DNA of 44,141 nucleotides. Source: Neobacillus mesonae. Its GTDB lineage: Bacteria; Bacillota; Bacilli; Bacillales; Cytobacillaceae. The stretch covers positions 1 to 44,141 of the forward strand of contig NZ_JAMBNQ010000039.1 in assembly GCF_023715155.1 (NCBI RefSeq), written 5' to 3'. The first letter of the stretch is position 1, and every line of letters begins with the position of its first letter. Below are positions 6,895 through 14,476 of the stretch, piece after piece. The notes beneath the pieces are model-generated. The model did no database searches and had not been told where the DNA came from. It was given only the letters and a program-made list of their open reading frames with translations. A program made the translations under genes and the position numbers.

Positions 6895-7728
6895 ATGGAA
6901 CATAGCAGATTATTAGATGTTTTTAATAAGTTACAAGACCAGGTTCAAGAGCAGCTGGAATCTCAAGCTCCCCCCCTTAAAATTGATTTAAGGAAAGTTC
7001 CAGATTTTATTGATAATACTATAAAAGTACTTTTACCAGAATACTATTTTTCAAATCAGGACATTGACTTTACTTTAAACAATTTAACCAAACTACATAT
7101 ACAAGTGCAGCAGTTATTATCTTATACTGGGAATAAACAGCTGATAAACCAAAACTCTCTTGCATTTATCGAAAAAATACCTGAATTAAGAGCCATTATT
7201 CTACAGGATATTAAAGCAGCTTATCAAAAGGATCCTGCAGCTAAAAGTTACCAAGAAATTGTGCTAACTTATCCTGGAGTTTTCTCTATTATTGTCCATA
7301 GGATATCCCATGAATTTTATAAAATGGGCTATACTTTAATAGCTCGTGTAATATCGGAATACTCACATAGTAAAACAGGCATAGATATTCATCCAGGTGC
7401 CACTATTGGACATAGTTTTTTTATGGACCACGGTACTGGAATTGTTATTGGAGAAACAACCATTATTGGTAATAACGTAACAGTTTACCAAGGTGTAACA
7501 CTTGGTGCATTCTCATTTCAAAGAGATCATAATGGAGAGATTATTAAAGGCGGAAATAGACGTCACCCTGTCCTTGAGGATGATGTAACTGTATATGCCG
7601 GCGCTACCATACTAGGCGGTGAGACCGTTATAGGTAAAGGCTCAGTAGTAGGAGGAAATGTATGGCTTACCAAAAGTCTTCCTCCACGAAGTAAAGTAAT
7701 TACAAAAATCCAGAATAAAATGCTCTAA
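6895..7728 (+). CDS. Serine O-acetyltransferase (CysE/EpsC type)
   Basis: A 277-residue enzyme that transfers acetyl from acetyl-CoA to L-serine, giving O-acetylserine for cysteine synthesis. The N-terminal half is helical and includes DIKAAYQKDPAA and YPGVFSIIVHRISHEFY; the C-terminal half is a left-handed beta-helix of hexapeptide repeats from about residue 160 (GIDIHPGATIGHSFFMDHGTGIVIGE). The catalytic His in DHGTG and the loop GGNRRHPVLEDD are intact. It is longer than the classical CysE of Bacillus (about 217 residues) and resembles the EpsC/SrpH-like serine acetyltransferase group. The ATG at 6895 is preferred; an ATG 48 bases upstream lacks a ribosome site, although the one before 6895 is weak. 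It fits the sulfur theme of the region. Confidence 0.9.
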   Translation: MEHSRLLDVFNKLQDQVQEQLESQAPPLKIDLRKVPDFIDNTIKVLLPEYYFSNQDIDFTLNNLTKLHIQVQQLLSYTGNKQLINQNSLAFIEKIPELRAIILQDIKAAYQKDPAAKSYQEIVLTYPGVFSIIVHRISHEFYKMGYTLIARVISEYSHSKTGIDIHPGATIGHSFFMDHGTGIVIGETTIIGNNVTVYQGVTLGAFSFQRDHNGEIIKGGNRRHPVLEDDVTVYAGATILGGETVIGKGSVVGGNVWLTKSLPPRSKVITKIQNKML

Positions 7729-7743
7729 AAATAGAGGAGAAAC

Positions 7744-7782
7744 GTCAGCACCATGGGAATTTTTCACATGGTGCCTGACACT
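7744..7782. terminator. Bidirectional hairpin between convergent genes
   Basis: A near-perfect palindrome: CGTCAGCACCATG (7743-7755) with CATGGTGCCTGACACTG (7767 onward) around AATTTTT. It closes both the serine acetyltransferase gene (plus) and the ABC ATPase gene (minus), whose last codons lie inside it. The GGTGCCTGACAC half resembles a palindrome common in Bacillaceae spacers. Confidence 0.6.
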
Positions 7783-8561
7783 GGCTGCTTTTTTGATAAT
7801 AATGGCCGATTGTTCTCCCATAATACACTCACCGGCATGTCGAAAAACTTTGTAAGCTGTTCACCTGATAAAATATCTTTTGTATCTCCAGCAGAAAATA
7901 CATTTCCTTCTTTTAGTAGAAGGGTTTTATTAAAAATAGGTAAAATTTCCTCTACATGGTGGGTAACATAAATGATTGTTGGTGCATTTGTTTTTTCTGC
8001 AATGTGTTCAACTGTTTCCAGCAGTTTCTCACGGGCCACAAAATCTAATCCATTTGTCGGTTCATCCAGTATGAGCAGAGCTGGTTCAGCCATTAAAGCC
8101 CGGGCAATTTGAACACGTTGTTTTTCACCTTGAGATAATGTTATATACCGCCGGTTAGCATAGTCATTACATCCCAATTCTTCAAGCAGCACGCCAGCCT
8201 TTTCCCTCATTTCGTCTGTTGGAGTTTCATATAAACCAATAGACGCAAATGCTCCGCTTAATACGACCTCAAATGCATTGTCACCAGCATGAAATTTTTC
8301 CTGCAGTGACGAGGAAACAAACCCGATTTGCTTCCGGAGTTTTTCACCAAGATACGTTTTTCCAAATTCCATCCCAAGAACTGTTATCTTTCCTTTTGTC
8401 GGGAAATTATAGGCATTTAATAAATTTAATATCGATGTTTTCCCAGAACCGTTTAAACCAAATAATACCCAATGTTCACCTTGCTCAATATTCCAATTAA
8501 TATTTTGTAAAATCCAATTTCCATCACGTTTTAACGAAACATCTTCCAGCTGTAAAATCAT
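7764..8561 (-). CDS. ABC transporter ATP-binding protein, YlmA-like
   Basis: A 265-residue single ABC domain ATPase. Walker A GLNGSGKTS (about 35-43), the Q-loop region, the signature LSQGEKQRVQIARAL, Walker B LLILDEPTNGLD and the switch His in VTHHVEE are all present. Sequence and length resemble B. subtilis YlmA, whose substrate is not known. No permease or binding protein is adjacent, so it either pairs with a distant permease or acts as a non-transport ABC protein. The start follows AAGGAG. The last few residues (PVSGTM) come from a palindrome at the 3' end, so the C-terminus may be extended by insertion of that repeat. Confidence 0.88.
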   Translation of the reverse strand: MILQLEDVSLKRDGNWILQNINWNIEQGEHWVLFGLNGSGKTSILNLLNAYNFPTKGKITVLGMEFGKTYLGEKLRKQIGFVSSSLQEKFHAGDNAFEVVLSGAFASIGLYETPTDEMREKAGVLLEELGCNDYANRRYITLSQGEKQRVQIARALMAEPALLILDEPTNGLDFVAREKLLETVEHIAEKTNAPTIIYVTHHVEEILPIFNKTLLLKEGNVFSAGDTKDILSGEQLTKFFDMPVSVLWENNRPLLSKKQPVSGTM

Positions 8562-8731
8562 TTACTTTCTCCTTTCTGCTTTCACTAAAAACTATATCAC
8601 TATCATATCAAAATTTTCAGATAATAAAAAGGAGAAAGCAACCAACTACTTTGATTACTCTCTTCCTTTCATAAATAATATTTGATTTTAGAAAAGCTAT
8701 GCAGCAGTATTTCACAATAACTCAACAAATT

Positions 8732-9178
8732 CTAAACGTAATTTTTTAACACTTCCAGGGCAGCTTCACATACTTGCATGTCTTGAGTATAGTGGCCGCC
8801 GCTTACCCCTATACCGCCAATTAATTCACCATTTATACTAATTGGATAGCCTCCGCCAAAAATCACTAATTTTTTAGTATGTACTATTCCATGAAGCAAT
8901 GGAGGGTCATTTTTGATTCTATCATACCACTCATGGGTAGGCCTGTTGTAGGCGGCAGCAGAAAATGCTTTATTTTGAGCAATTTCTATACTTAGAACCT
9001 GGGCTCCATCCTGTGCAGCAAAGGTTTTCAAATTTCCAGTCCGGTCAACAATGGCAATGCTAAATGGCATACCCAGCTCCTCTGCTTTTAATAGAGCGGC
9101 TTCAAGCATTTTATTAGCCAATGCCAAACTGATATTTTTAGTTTCAATCGTTGTTTTTATTTTATTTTCATTTTCCAT
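8732..9178 (-). CDS. GlcG/HbpS family protein (DUF336)
   Basis: A 148-residue protein of the GlcG/HbpS/PduO C-terminal-like family. It shows the LALANKMLEAALLKAEELG helix, FSIAIVDRTGNL, the IAQNKAFSAAAYNRPT segment and the glycine-rich FGGGYPISINGELIGGIGVSGG core. Members have been linked to haem binding and to cobalamin or glycolate loci, but no single function applies across the family. The ATG at 9178 is chosen because AAAGGGG precedes it; an upstream TTG would include the ribosome site. It has no signal peptide and stands alone. Confidence 0.85.
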   Translation of the reverse strand: MENENKIKTTIETKNISLALANKMLEAALLKAEELGMPFSIAIVDRTGNLKTFAAQDGAQVLSIEIAQNKAFSAAAYNRPTHEWYDRIKNDPPLLHGIVHTKKLVIFGGGYPISINGELIGGIGVSGGHYTQDMQVCEAALEVLKNYV

Positions 9179-9482
9179 TTTTGCTTCCCCTTTCAACTTT
9201 TTAAATATAGCTCTATTATATGTTTTATCTAAGTGTTTGTCCCGAATGCTTCATTTTTCAATTTAAAGAGGGACCTATCAGGGCAGCCAAAGACATCGTT
9301 CTCTATTGCTGTTTGTTGTTGTTGTGTAATACAGTTCAGTTAAAAATGATAATATCACATCAGAAGTTACTAAAATGTCCTAATTATTTTTTTGTATTAC
9401 CCATTTTAAGATGCCAAAATTCTTTATTTTTACCATCATTCCATATACACTGATATATAGAATGTGGAATTGGGGTGAGACA

Positions 9483-10037
9483 GTGGCTTTTCCTACACTA
9501 GAAACAAAAAGACTAAAATTAATTGAAATTACACACCAACATTTAGATAGCATATTCGGTATCTTATCCCTCGAAGAAGTAACAAAATATTATGGAACGG
9601 ATCCATTCGTATTGCCGGCTGAAGCCACTAAATTAATTGATATGTATCACAAGAATTATCATGAAAAAAGGGGCATTCGCTGGGGCATCAAACTGAAGGA
9701 AAATCAAAGAATAATTGGTACGATTGGTTTAAATTCCTTGCAGCTTAATAATAAGCGGGCTGAGATTGGATACGAACTGCATCCGGCATTTTGGGGAAAC
9801 GGCTTTGCCTCTGAAGCTTTAAAAGAGATTCTTGACTTTAGTTTTCAACAATTGGAGTTATACCGGGTTGGTGCGGTTGTTTACCCTGAAAATGAAGTTT
9901 CTTTAAAGCTTCTTAAAAAGCTGGGATTCACAAATGAAGGGCTGCTTCGAGGATACATCTATCAAAATAATCAGTCACACGATACATATGTGTTATCTTT
10001 ATTAAAACATGAATGGGAGGAAAGCCAAGGGGAATAA
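9483..10037 (+). CDS. GNAT acetyltransferase, RimJ/RimL type
   Basis: A 184-residue N-acetyltransferase. The opening FPTLETKRLKL, the central GTIGLNSL and RAEIGYELHPAFWGNGFASEAL (acetyl-CoA binding, with the G-x-G-x-A motif), then PENEVSLKLLKKLGFTNEGLLRGYI are the hallmarks of the RimJ/RimL/SpeG-like branch. Such proteins acetylate N-terminal amines of proteins or small amines; the substrate is not readable. The GTG at 9483 behind GGGGTGAG is preferred because it starts exactly at the conserved TLETKRL opening. An ATG at 9462 in the same frame would leave the ribosome site inside the gene. Confidence 0.85.
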   Translation: MAFPTLETKRLKLIEITHQHLDSIFGILSLEEVTKYYGTDPFVLPAEATKLIDMYHKNYHEKRGIRWGIKLKENQRIIGTIGLNSLQLNNKRAEIGYELHPAFWGNGFASEALKEILDFSFQQLELYRVGAVVYPENEVSLKLLKKLGFTNEGLLRGYIYQNNQSHDTYVLSLLKHEWEESQGE

Positions 10038-10046
10038 CCTTGGCTT

Positions 10047-10247
10047 TCATTCTTCAAAATAATTTTGAAACTCCTTTGGATCTTCCACATCCTTACCTTG
10101 GTAATAAGGGTTTTCCTCTGCTACACTCTTTGAATCAAGATTTGTCTTGATTACTAACATGGGTCCAGAAGGTTTTTCGGCAATGATTCGATCATTTAAT
10201 GTGTCAAAATCGGGCATTCTTTTATTTCCAGGCTGTCTTGGTTCCAT
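10047..10247 (-). CDS. Small conserved-looking acidic protein of unknown function
   Basis: A 66-residue soluble protein starting MEPRQPGNKRMPDFDTLND and ending in the acidic tail DPKEFQNYFEE. I do not recognise the family. The ATG at 10247 is preceded by AGGAGGTG at good spacing, which supports translation. It has no cysteine and no membrane segment. It sits between cotE and the acetyltransferase, ending ten bases from the convergent gene, whose CCAAGG/CCTTGG hairpin (about 10027-10045) may serve both. The ribosome site lies in one arm of a hairpin (see 10251-10276). Confidence 0.6.
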   Translation of the reverse strand: MEPRQPGNKRMPDFDTLNDRIIAEKPSGPMLVIKTNLDSKSVAEENPYYQGKDVEDPKEFQNYFEE

Positions 10248-10250
10248 CGT

Positions 10251-10276
10251 GAAGCACCTCCTATCATTAAGGTGCT
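10251..10276. promoter_or_regulatory. Hairpin enclosing the ribosome site of the small acidic gene
   Basis: AAGCACCT (10251-10258) and AGGTGCTT (10269-10276) pair around a ten-base loop. In the minus-strand RNA the second arm plus loop contains AGGAGGTG, so pairing would hide the ribosome site. On the plus strand the same hairpin is followed by CATTTTTT and could stop antisense transcription. Confidence 0.45.
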
Positions 10277-10313
10277 TCATTTTTTCCTTTGAAATTCAAA
10301 ATAAAAAAGAAAA

Positions 10314-10340
10314 AACTAGGAAGTAAAAACCTCCTAGTTA
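10314..10340 (-). terminator. cotE terminator
   Basis: AACTAGGA and TCCTAGTT pair; on the minus strand TTTTTTC follows. Confidence 0.85.
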
Positions 10341-10343
10341 TGG

Positions 10344-10889
10344 TTATTCTTCTTCACCGCCGACTAAGAAATCCGGATTGAGTTCTTCGAATTCCTCGTC
10401 GTCTACATCCATTCCCCAATCTTCTTCCTCATCTTTACAGCCGTCTGGATTGACTCTTACACAAACCTTTGTCTCTCCAATGACCTCAACAAGGAATTCT
10501 CTTTCGACATGAACGATAATTTTATTGCCATTTGGGGAAATTACTGCTTCACAAGTATTCGGCTGCTGCAGCACTTTGGCTACAATTTCGCTATCATCCA
10601 TGCAGTCACTGTCACGGTATTTTAACTTGATGACATCTGTGTATTGAACACGTTCGGTCACTACTTCTGTTTTGGTATTGTCATTATAAGAATACCAAGT
10701 GTTGATGTCATATGAGCCGTGAATCTCTACTGTTTTACCAACTTTTTTCGCGTTGTATTTATGGTTGATAACCCAACAGCCGAGAATGCTCGATGGATTA
10801 TGTGCCGGGCTAATCGTATGATTGGACGAGGTATATTTACGTCCTTTCGCGACTACGGCTTTCGCAAATATCTCTCTATATTCTCCCAT
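10344..10889 (-). CDS. cotE: Outer spore coat morphogenetic protein CotE
   Basis: A 181-residue protein, the same length as B. subtilis CotE and very similar through EYREIFAKAVVAKGRKYT, VINHKYNAKKVGKTVEI, NDNTKTEVVTERVQYTDVIKL and KVLQQPN. CotE forms a ring around the forespore in the mother cell and directs outer coat assembly. The acidic C-terminal tail (DEEEDWGMDVDDEEFEELNPDFLVG) is conserved and needed for interaction with other coat proteins. The ATG at 10889 matches the known N-terminus; GAGGAGGG lies upstream. A CATAGGAT box (10923-10930, minus) resembles the -10 of sporulation sigma factors E/K. It sits next to ricA and miaB, as in B. subtilis. Confidence 0.97.
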   Translation of the reverse strand: MGEYREIFAKAVVAKGRKYTSSNHTISPAHNPSSILGCWVINHKYNAKKVGKTVEIHGSYDINTWYSYNDNTKTEVVTERVQYTDVIKLKYRDSDCMDDSEIVAKVLQQPNTCEAVISPNGNKIIVHVEREFLVEVIGETKVCVRVNPDGCKDEEEDWGMDVDDEEFEELNPDFLVGGEEE

Positions 10890-11060
10890 TTTGCGCGAAC
10901 CCTCCTCATTTCTTTTCATTTCATCCTATGCGAATGTCTATACTAGTGTGAGTTGAAATTTTTTCAAAAGCAGGATAAAAGTTTAGTCATGACATCTTAT
11001 GCTGGATGAATGGAGGTGTGCCTGATGTCCGGCTTTTCAAATATATTAGTTCATATGTAA

Positions 11061-11090
11061 AAAGCCAGGCCCTATATAAGGCCTGGCTTA
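11061..11090 (-). terminator. ricA terminator
   Basis: AAGCCAGGCC pairs perfectly with GGCCTGGCTT around seven bases; TTTTTAC follows on the minus strand. Confidence 0.9.
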
Positions 11091-11093
11091 TTA

Positions 11094-11549
11094 TTAATGC
11101 TCATGATCGCAATCTGCGTGACCAGCACAATCTGCGCCGCCATTGTTGATGCTGGCGCCTGTTTCACCGCTTAATAAGTCCCCTCCAGTAGAGGTAATCA
11201 CTTCGTCAGTGACTGTGTTGGAAATAGTTGAAGCGATTAATTGCAGTAATTCATTTACTTCAAGCTGAGACCGTTTAAATTCTTGAACAATTGGAATGGC
11301 ATCCAATTCTGCTTCAATGGCAGCAATCTTTTCTTCAACCTTTTTCAATGCTTCTGGTTTTCCATAATGTTGAAGATTTACTGCTTGCTTTTGCAATCCT
11401 TTGATATCAGAAATCATTGTTTTTACTTTTGGATTTTCGTGAATATGTGCTTCTGCTCTTTTGAAAAAGTCTACTTCATCCGTTTCCGCAATCATCCGTG
11501 CTAAATCTGTTGCACGAGAAACAATATCATCTTTTGTATAGTTAGCCAC
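11094..11549 (-). CDS. ricA: RicA (YmcA), RNase Y-associated Fe-S complex subunit
   Basis: A 151-residue YlbF/YmcA-family helical protein. Key segments are DLARMIAETDEVDFFKRAEAHI, NPKVKTMISDIKGLQKQAVNLQHY and a C-terminal CAGHADCDHEH with two cysteines that help bind iron-sulfur clusters in the RicA-RicF-RicT complex. That complex works with RNase Y in mRNA maturation and affects competence, biofilm and sporulation. The start codon is GTG, one base after the miaB stop, with GAGGTG inside the end of miaB, so the two genes are translationally coupled. RNase Y (18074-19633) is encoded in the same block. Confidence 0.95.
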   Translation of the reverse strand: MANYTKDDIVSRATDLARMIAETDEVDFFKRAEAHIHENPKVKTMISDIKGLQKQAVNLQHYGKPEALKKVEEKIAAIEAELDAIPIVQEFKRSQLEVNELLQLIASTISNTVTDEVITSTGGDLLSGETGASINNGGADCAGHADCDHEH

Positions 11550-11550
11550 T

Positions 11551-13095
11551 TTATTTCACCTCTGCCGGTTCGTTTTCTTCCACCATTTCTCCATTTAAAG
11601 ACCAAGTTTTTGCCTCGTTAATTTTAACCTTTACAATATTACCAATGGCAGATTTTGGTCCTTTAAAGTTTACAAGTTTGTTTTTCGTTGTATACCCTGC
11701 AAGGACATCAGGGTTGTTCTTGCTTTCCCCATCGACTAATACTTCGACGATTTGACCTTCATATTTTTTCATAGCCTCGGCGGAAAGCTCATTTACCAGG
11801 TTATTTAAACGCTGTAAGCGTTCCTTTTTCACTTCCATAGGAACATTGTCTTCCATTTTTGCGGCAGGTGTTCCTTCCCTTGGTGAATATATAAAGGTAT
11901 AGGCAGTTTCATAGCCTACTTCACGATATAGGGATAGTGTTTCCTCGAATTGTTCTTCTGTTTCATTTGGATATCCTACAATAATATCTGTTGTCAACGA
12001 AACGTTCGGAATTGCTGCTTTAATCTTCCTAACAAGCTCTAAATATTGTTCTCTTGTATATTTTCGAGCCATAATTTTTAAAATATCTGTAGACCCTGAT
12101 TGTACTGGCAGATGAATATGATCCATTAGATTTCCGCCCTTTGCCAGAACTTCAATCAAATGGTCATCAAAATCACGTGGATGACTTGTTGTAAAGCGGA
12201 CACGCGGGATATCAATTTTACGGATTTCATCCATTAAATCACCAAGGCCATACTGAATGTCTTCAAAATCCTTCCCGTAAGCATTTACGTTTTGACCCAG
12301 AAGAGTGATTTCTTTATATCCTTGTGCTGCCAGATGGCGTACTTCCTGAATAATCTCTTCAGGACGACGGCTGCGCTCTTTTCCGCGTGTGTAAGGTACG
12401 ATACAATAGGTGCAGAATTTATCACAACCGTACATAATATTAACCCATGCCTTAATTTGGCCTTTACGTTCTTTCGGAAGGTTTTCAATAACGTCCCCTT
12501 CCTTTGACCATACTTCAACCACCATTTCTTTAGACATATACGCCTCATTCAAAATATGCGGCAGGCGGTGGATATTATGGGTACCAAAAATCATATCAAC
12601 ATGATGATATGTTTTTAAAATTTTGTTCACAACAGATTCTTCCTGTGACATACAGCCGCAGACACCTAAAAGAAGATCTGGTTTCTCCATTTTTAATGAC
12701 TTTAAATGGCCAAGTTCACCAAATACTTTATTTTCTGCATTTTCACGAATTGCGCATGTGTTAAGCAGAATCACATTGGCATCTTCAGTATTATCCGTAG
12801 GTTCATATCCCAGGGCCAAAAAAATTCCTGCCATTACCTCGGTATCATGTTCATTCATTTGACAGCCGTAAGTACGAATGTAAAACTTACGTCCTTCTCC
12901 CATTCCTCTAAATTCTTCGGGAATTCCAAAGTCATCATGATACTGAATCTCGGATTTTCCTCTTTTTTTTGCTTCTTTTAAAGAAGGCGGTGTAATAACT
13001 TGTGTAAAGTATTTACTGTAATCCTTTTCGGATTTTTTGTCCGAAGAATTAGCAGTATTCACTTGCTGACCTTCTAAACGTTGTTTCTCATTCAT
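11551..13095 (-). CDS. miaB: tRNA-2-methylthio-N6-dimethylallyladenosine synthase MiaB
   Basis: A 514-residue radical-SAM methylthiotransferase that adds a methylthio group to i6A37 of tRNAs reading UNN codons. The N-terminal UPF0004 domain carries its three cluster cysteines (TYGCQMNE, LNTCAIREN, GVCGCMS), the radical SAM motif is CDKFCTYC in GCDKFCTYCIVPYTRG, and a C-terminal TRAM domain (GQIVEVLVDGES ... GNIVKVKINEA) binds RNA. The N-terminal extension of about 65 residues is usual in Bacillus MiaB (YmcB). It leads an operon with ricA and ends at the stop codon one base before the ricA start. Confidence 0.97.
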   Translation of the reverse strand: MNEKQRLEGQQVNTANSSDKKSEKDYSKYFTQVITPPSLKEAKKRGKSEIQYHDDFGIPEEFRGMGEGRKFYIRTYGCQMNEHDTEVMAGIFLALGYEPTDNTEDANVILLNTCAIRENAENKVFGELGHLKSLKMEKPDLLLGVCGCMSQEESVVNKILKTYHHVDMIFGTHNIHRLPHILNEAYMSKEMVVEVWSKEGDVIENLPKERKGQIKAWVNIMYGCDKFCTYCIVPYTRGKERSRRPEEIIQEVRHLAAQGYKEITLLGQNVNAYGKDFEDIQYGLGDLMDEIRKIDIPRVRFTTSHPRDFDDHLIEVLAKGGNLMDHIHLPVQSGSTDILKIMARKYTREQYLELVRKIKAAIPNVSLTTDIIVGYPNETEEQFEETLSLYREVGYETAYTFIYSPREGTPAAKMEDNVPMEVKKERLQRLNNLVNELSAEAMKKYEGQIVEVLVDGESKNNPDVLAGYTTKNKLVNFKGPKSAIGNIVKVKINEAKTWSLNGEMVEENEPAEVK

Positions 13096-13609
13096 GTATG
13101 AAATAACCCCTTTCTTTACAAAATAAAGTAAACTTCATTCTTTATATAATGACCTGCACAGCATAAGAATAGAATAAAAAACCTTTCTCTGCACATTATT
13201 ATAGTATAAAGGTTTCATCCCTTGAAAACAATAGAAAATCCAGGTGTCCCAAAATTGGACACATATAAGAAAGGTAAGTACCTTTGGAGCAAGGATAGCT
13301 TGTCCTTGTGATGATTTCTCAGCAGTTTTTCCTCATTGCCCCAAAATATCCCTGATGGCCTTTTGACTTACAGAATGAAGGTAATTAACCTCAATCTGTT
13401 TAAAGAGGCGCTTTATGAATCATTCTTTTATAACTTATTCGAGGAGAAACTAACTTAACTTGGCTCTCCTGGATAAAGCTAACGCCTTTCCTGCGTACAA
13501 TGCATCTGCTGATGAACCTTGAACCATTCTTAAAGTCAAAACTGATAAACTCATAAAGTATAAAAAAACCCGGGAATAGAGTCCCCGGGCTTTCTTGTAT
13601 GATCCTTTA
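13096..13609. other. Spacer with several small hairpins
   Basis: About 510 bases without a convincing gene on either strand. Small inverted repeats are present: AAACCTTT/AAAGGTTT (about 13181-13216), GTGTCC/GGACAC (13244-13262) and AAGGTA/TACCTT (about 13271-13284). They would lie in the miaB leader if transcription starts near 13300. The stretch 13320-13560 holds nothing I recognise. Confidence 0.5.
13566..13596 (-). terminator. korB terminator
   Basis: CCCGGG arms around AATAGAGTC with TTTTTTT on the minus strand side. Confidence 0.9.
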
Positions 13610-14476
13610 TTACATAAATTCTGCAACTAATTTATCAAAGTGTTCTTGGTTAAGAGTAAGGTCTGACTTTGTTAATGGTTTTTCATCATAACCATGAACT
13701 AACTCTTGATAGGAAGGATGCTCATTGTTTTCGTAAATAAGACCTGTTACAAGACCATTGTATTTCATTAATGTCTGCATAGCCATTTTACGATTTGTTG
13801 AATCGTAGCCTTCAACATCACTTAATTTAGTTAAGTTTTCTTTGAACCAGTCATAGGTGTTGATTTTATTATAAGTAACACATGGACTGAATACATTAAT
13901 TAAAGAAAATCCTTTATGGTTAATTCCTGCTTCAATTAATGCTACAAGATCTTTAAGATCAGTTGAGAAACTTTGTGCAACAAATGTTGCGCCGGCTGTT
14001 AAAGCCATTTCCATTGGTGAAATAGCCTGCTCAATTGATCCCATTGGAGTAGATTTTGTTTTGAACCCTACTGCCGATCTTGGTGAAGTTTGGCCTTTTG
14101 TCAAACCATAAATTTGGTTATCCATTACAATATAAGTAATATCAATGTTACGGCGGATTGCGTGAATTGTATGAGACATACCAATTGCATATCCGTCTCC
14201 GTCACCGCCGGAAGCAATAACAGTTAAGTCACGGTTAGCCATTTTTACCCCTTGGGCGATTGGAAGGGAACGACCGTGGATGCCATGAAAACCATAGGAA
14301 TTAATATAACCTGAAATACGTCCAGAACAGCCGATACCAGAAACAACAGCAAGATTTTCAGGGTCTAAGCCAACATTAGCTGCTGCACGTTGAATTGCTG
14401 CTTGTACAGAGAAGTCACCACAGCCAGGGCACCAGTTCGGTTTTACATCATTTCTAAAGTCTTTAAAAGTGGCCAT
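13610..14476 (-). CDS. korB: 2-oxoacid:ferredoxin oxidoreductase, beta subunit
   Basis: A 288-residue thiamine-diphosphate and iron-sulfur subunit. Cluster ligands are Cys16 and Cys19 (NWCPGCGDF), Cys50 (GIGCSGR) and the Cys in FSPCVTYNK; the TPP motif runs from GGDGDGYAIGM to NQIYGLTKGQTSP. With KorA it oxidatively decarboxylates a 2-oxoacid, most likely 2-oxoglutarate or pyruvate, to the acyl-CoA with ferredoxin as electron acceptor. The start codon directly follows the korA stop and AAGGAG lies inside korA, so the pair is coupled. A strong terminator closes the operon. The substrate cannot be fixed from sequence. Confidence 0.93.
   Translation of the reverse strand: MATFKDFRNDVKPNWCPGCGDFSVQAAIQRAAANVGLDPENLAVVSGIGCSGRISGYINSYGFHGIHGRSLPIAQGVKMANRDLTVIASGGDGDGYAIGMSHTIHAIRRNIDITYIVMDNQIYGLTKGQTSPRSAVGFKTKSTPMGSIEQAISPMEMALTAGATFVAQSFSTDLKDLVALIEAGINHKGFSLINVFSPCVTYNKINTYDWFKENLTKLSDVEGYDSTNRKMAMQTLMKYNGLVTGLIYENNEHPSYQELVHGYDEKPLTKSDLTLNQEHFDKLVAEFM

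Noticed and set aside
11011..11024. GAGGTGTGCCTGA as a third copy of the 190-nt repeat
   Set aside because: Only about 13 bases match copy 2, and the conserved core and both ends are missing.
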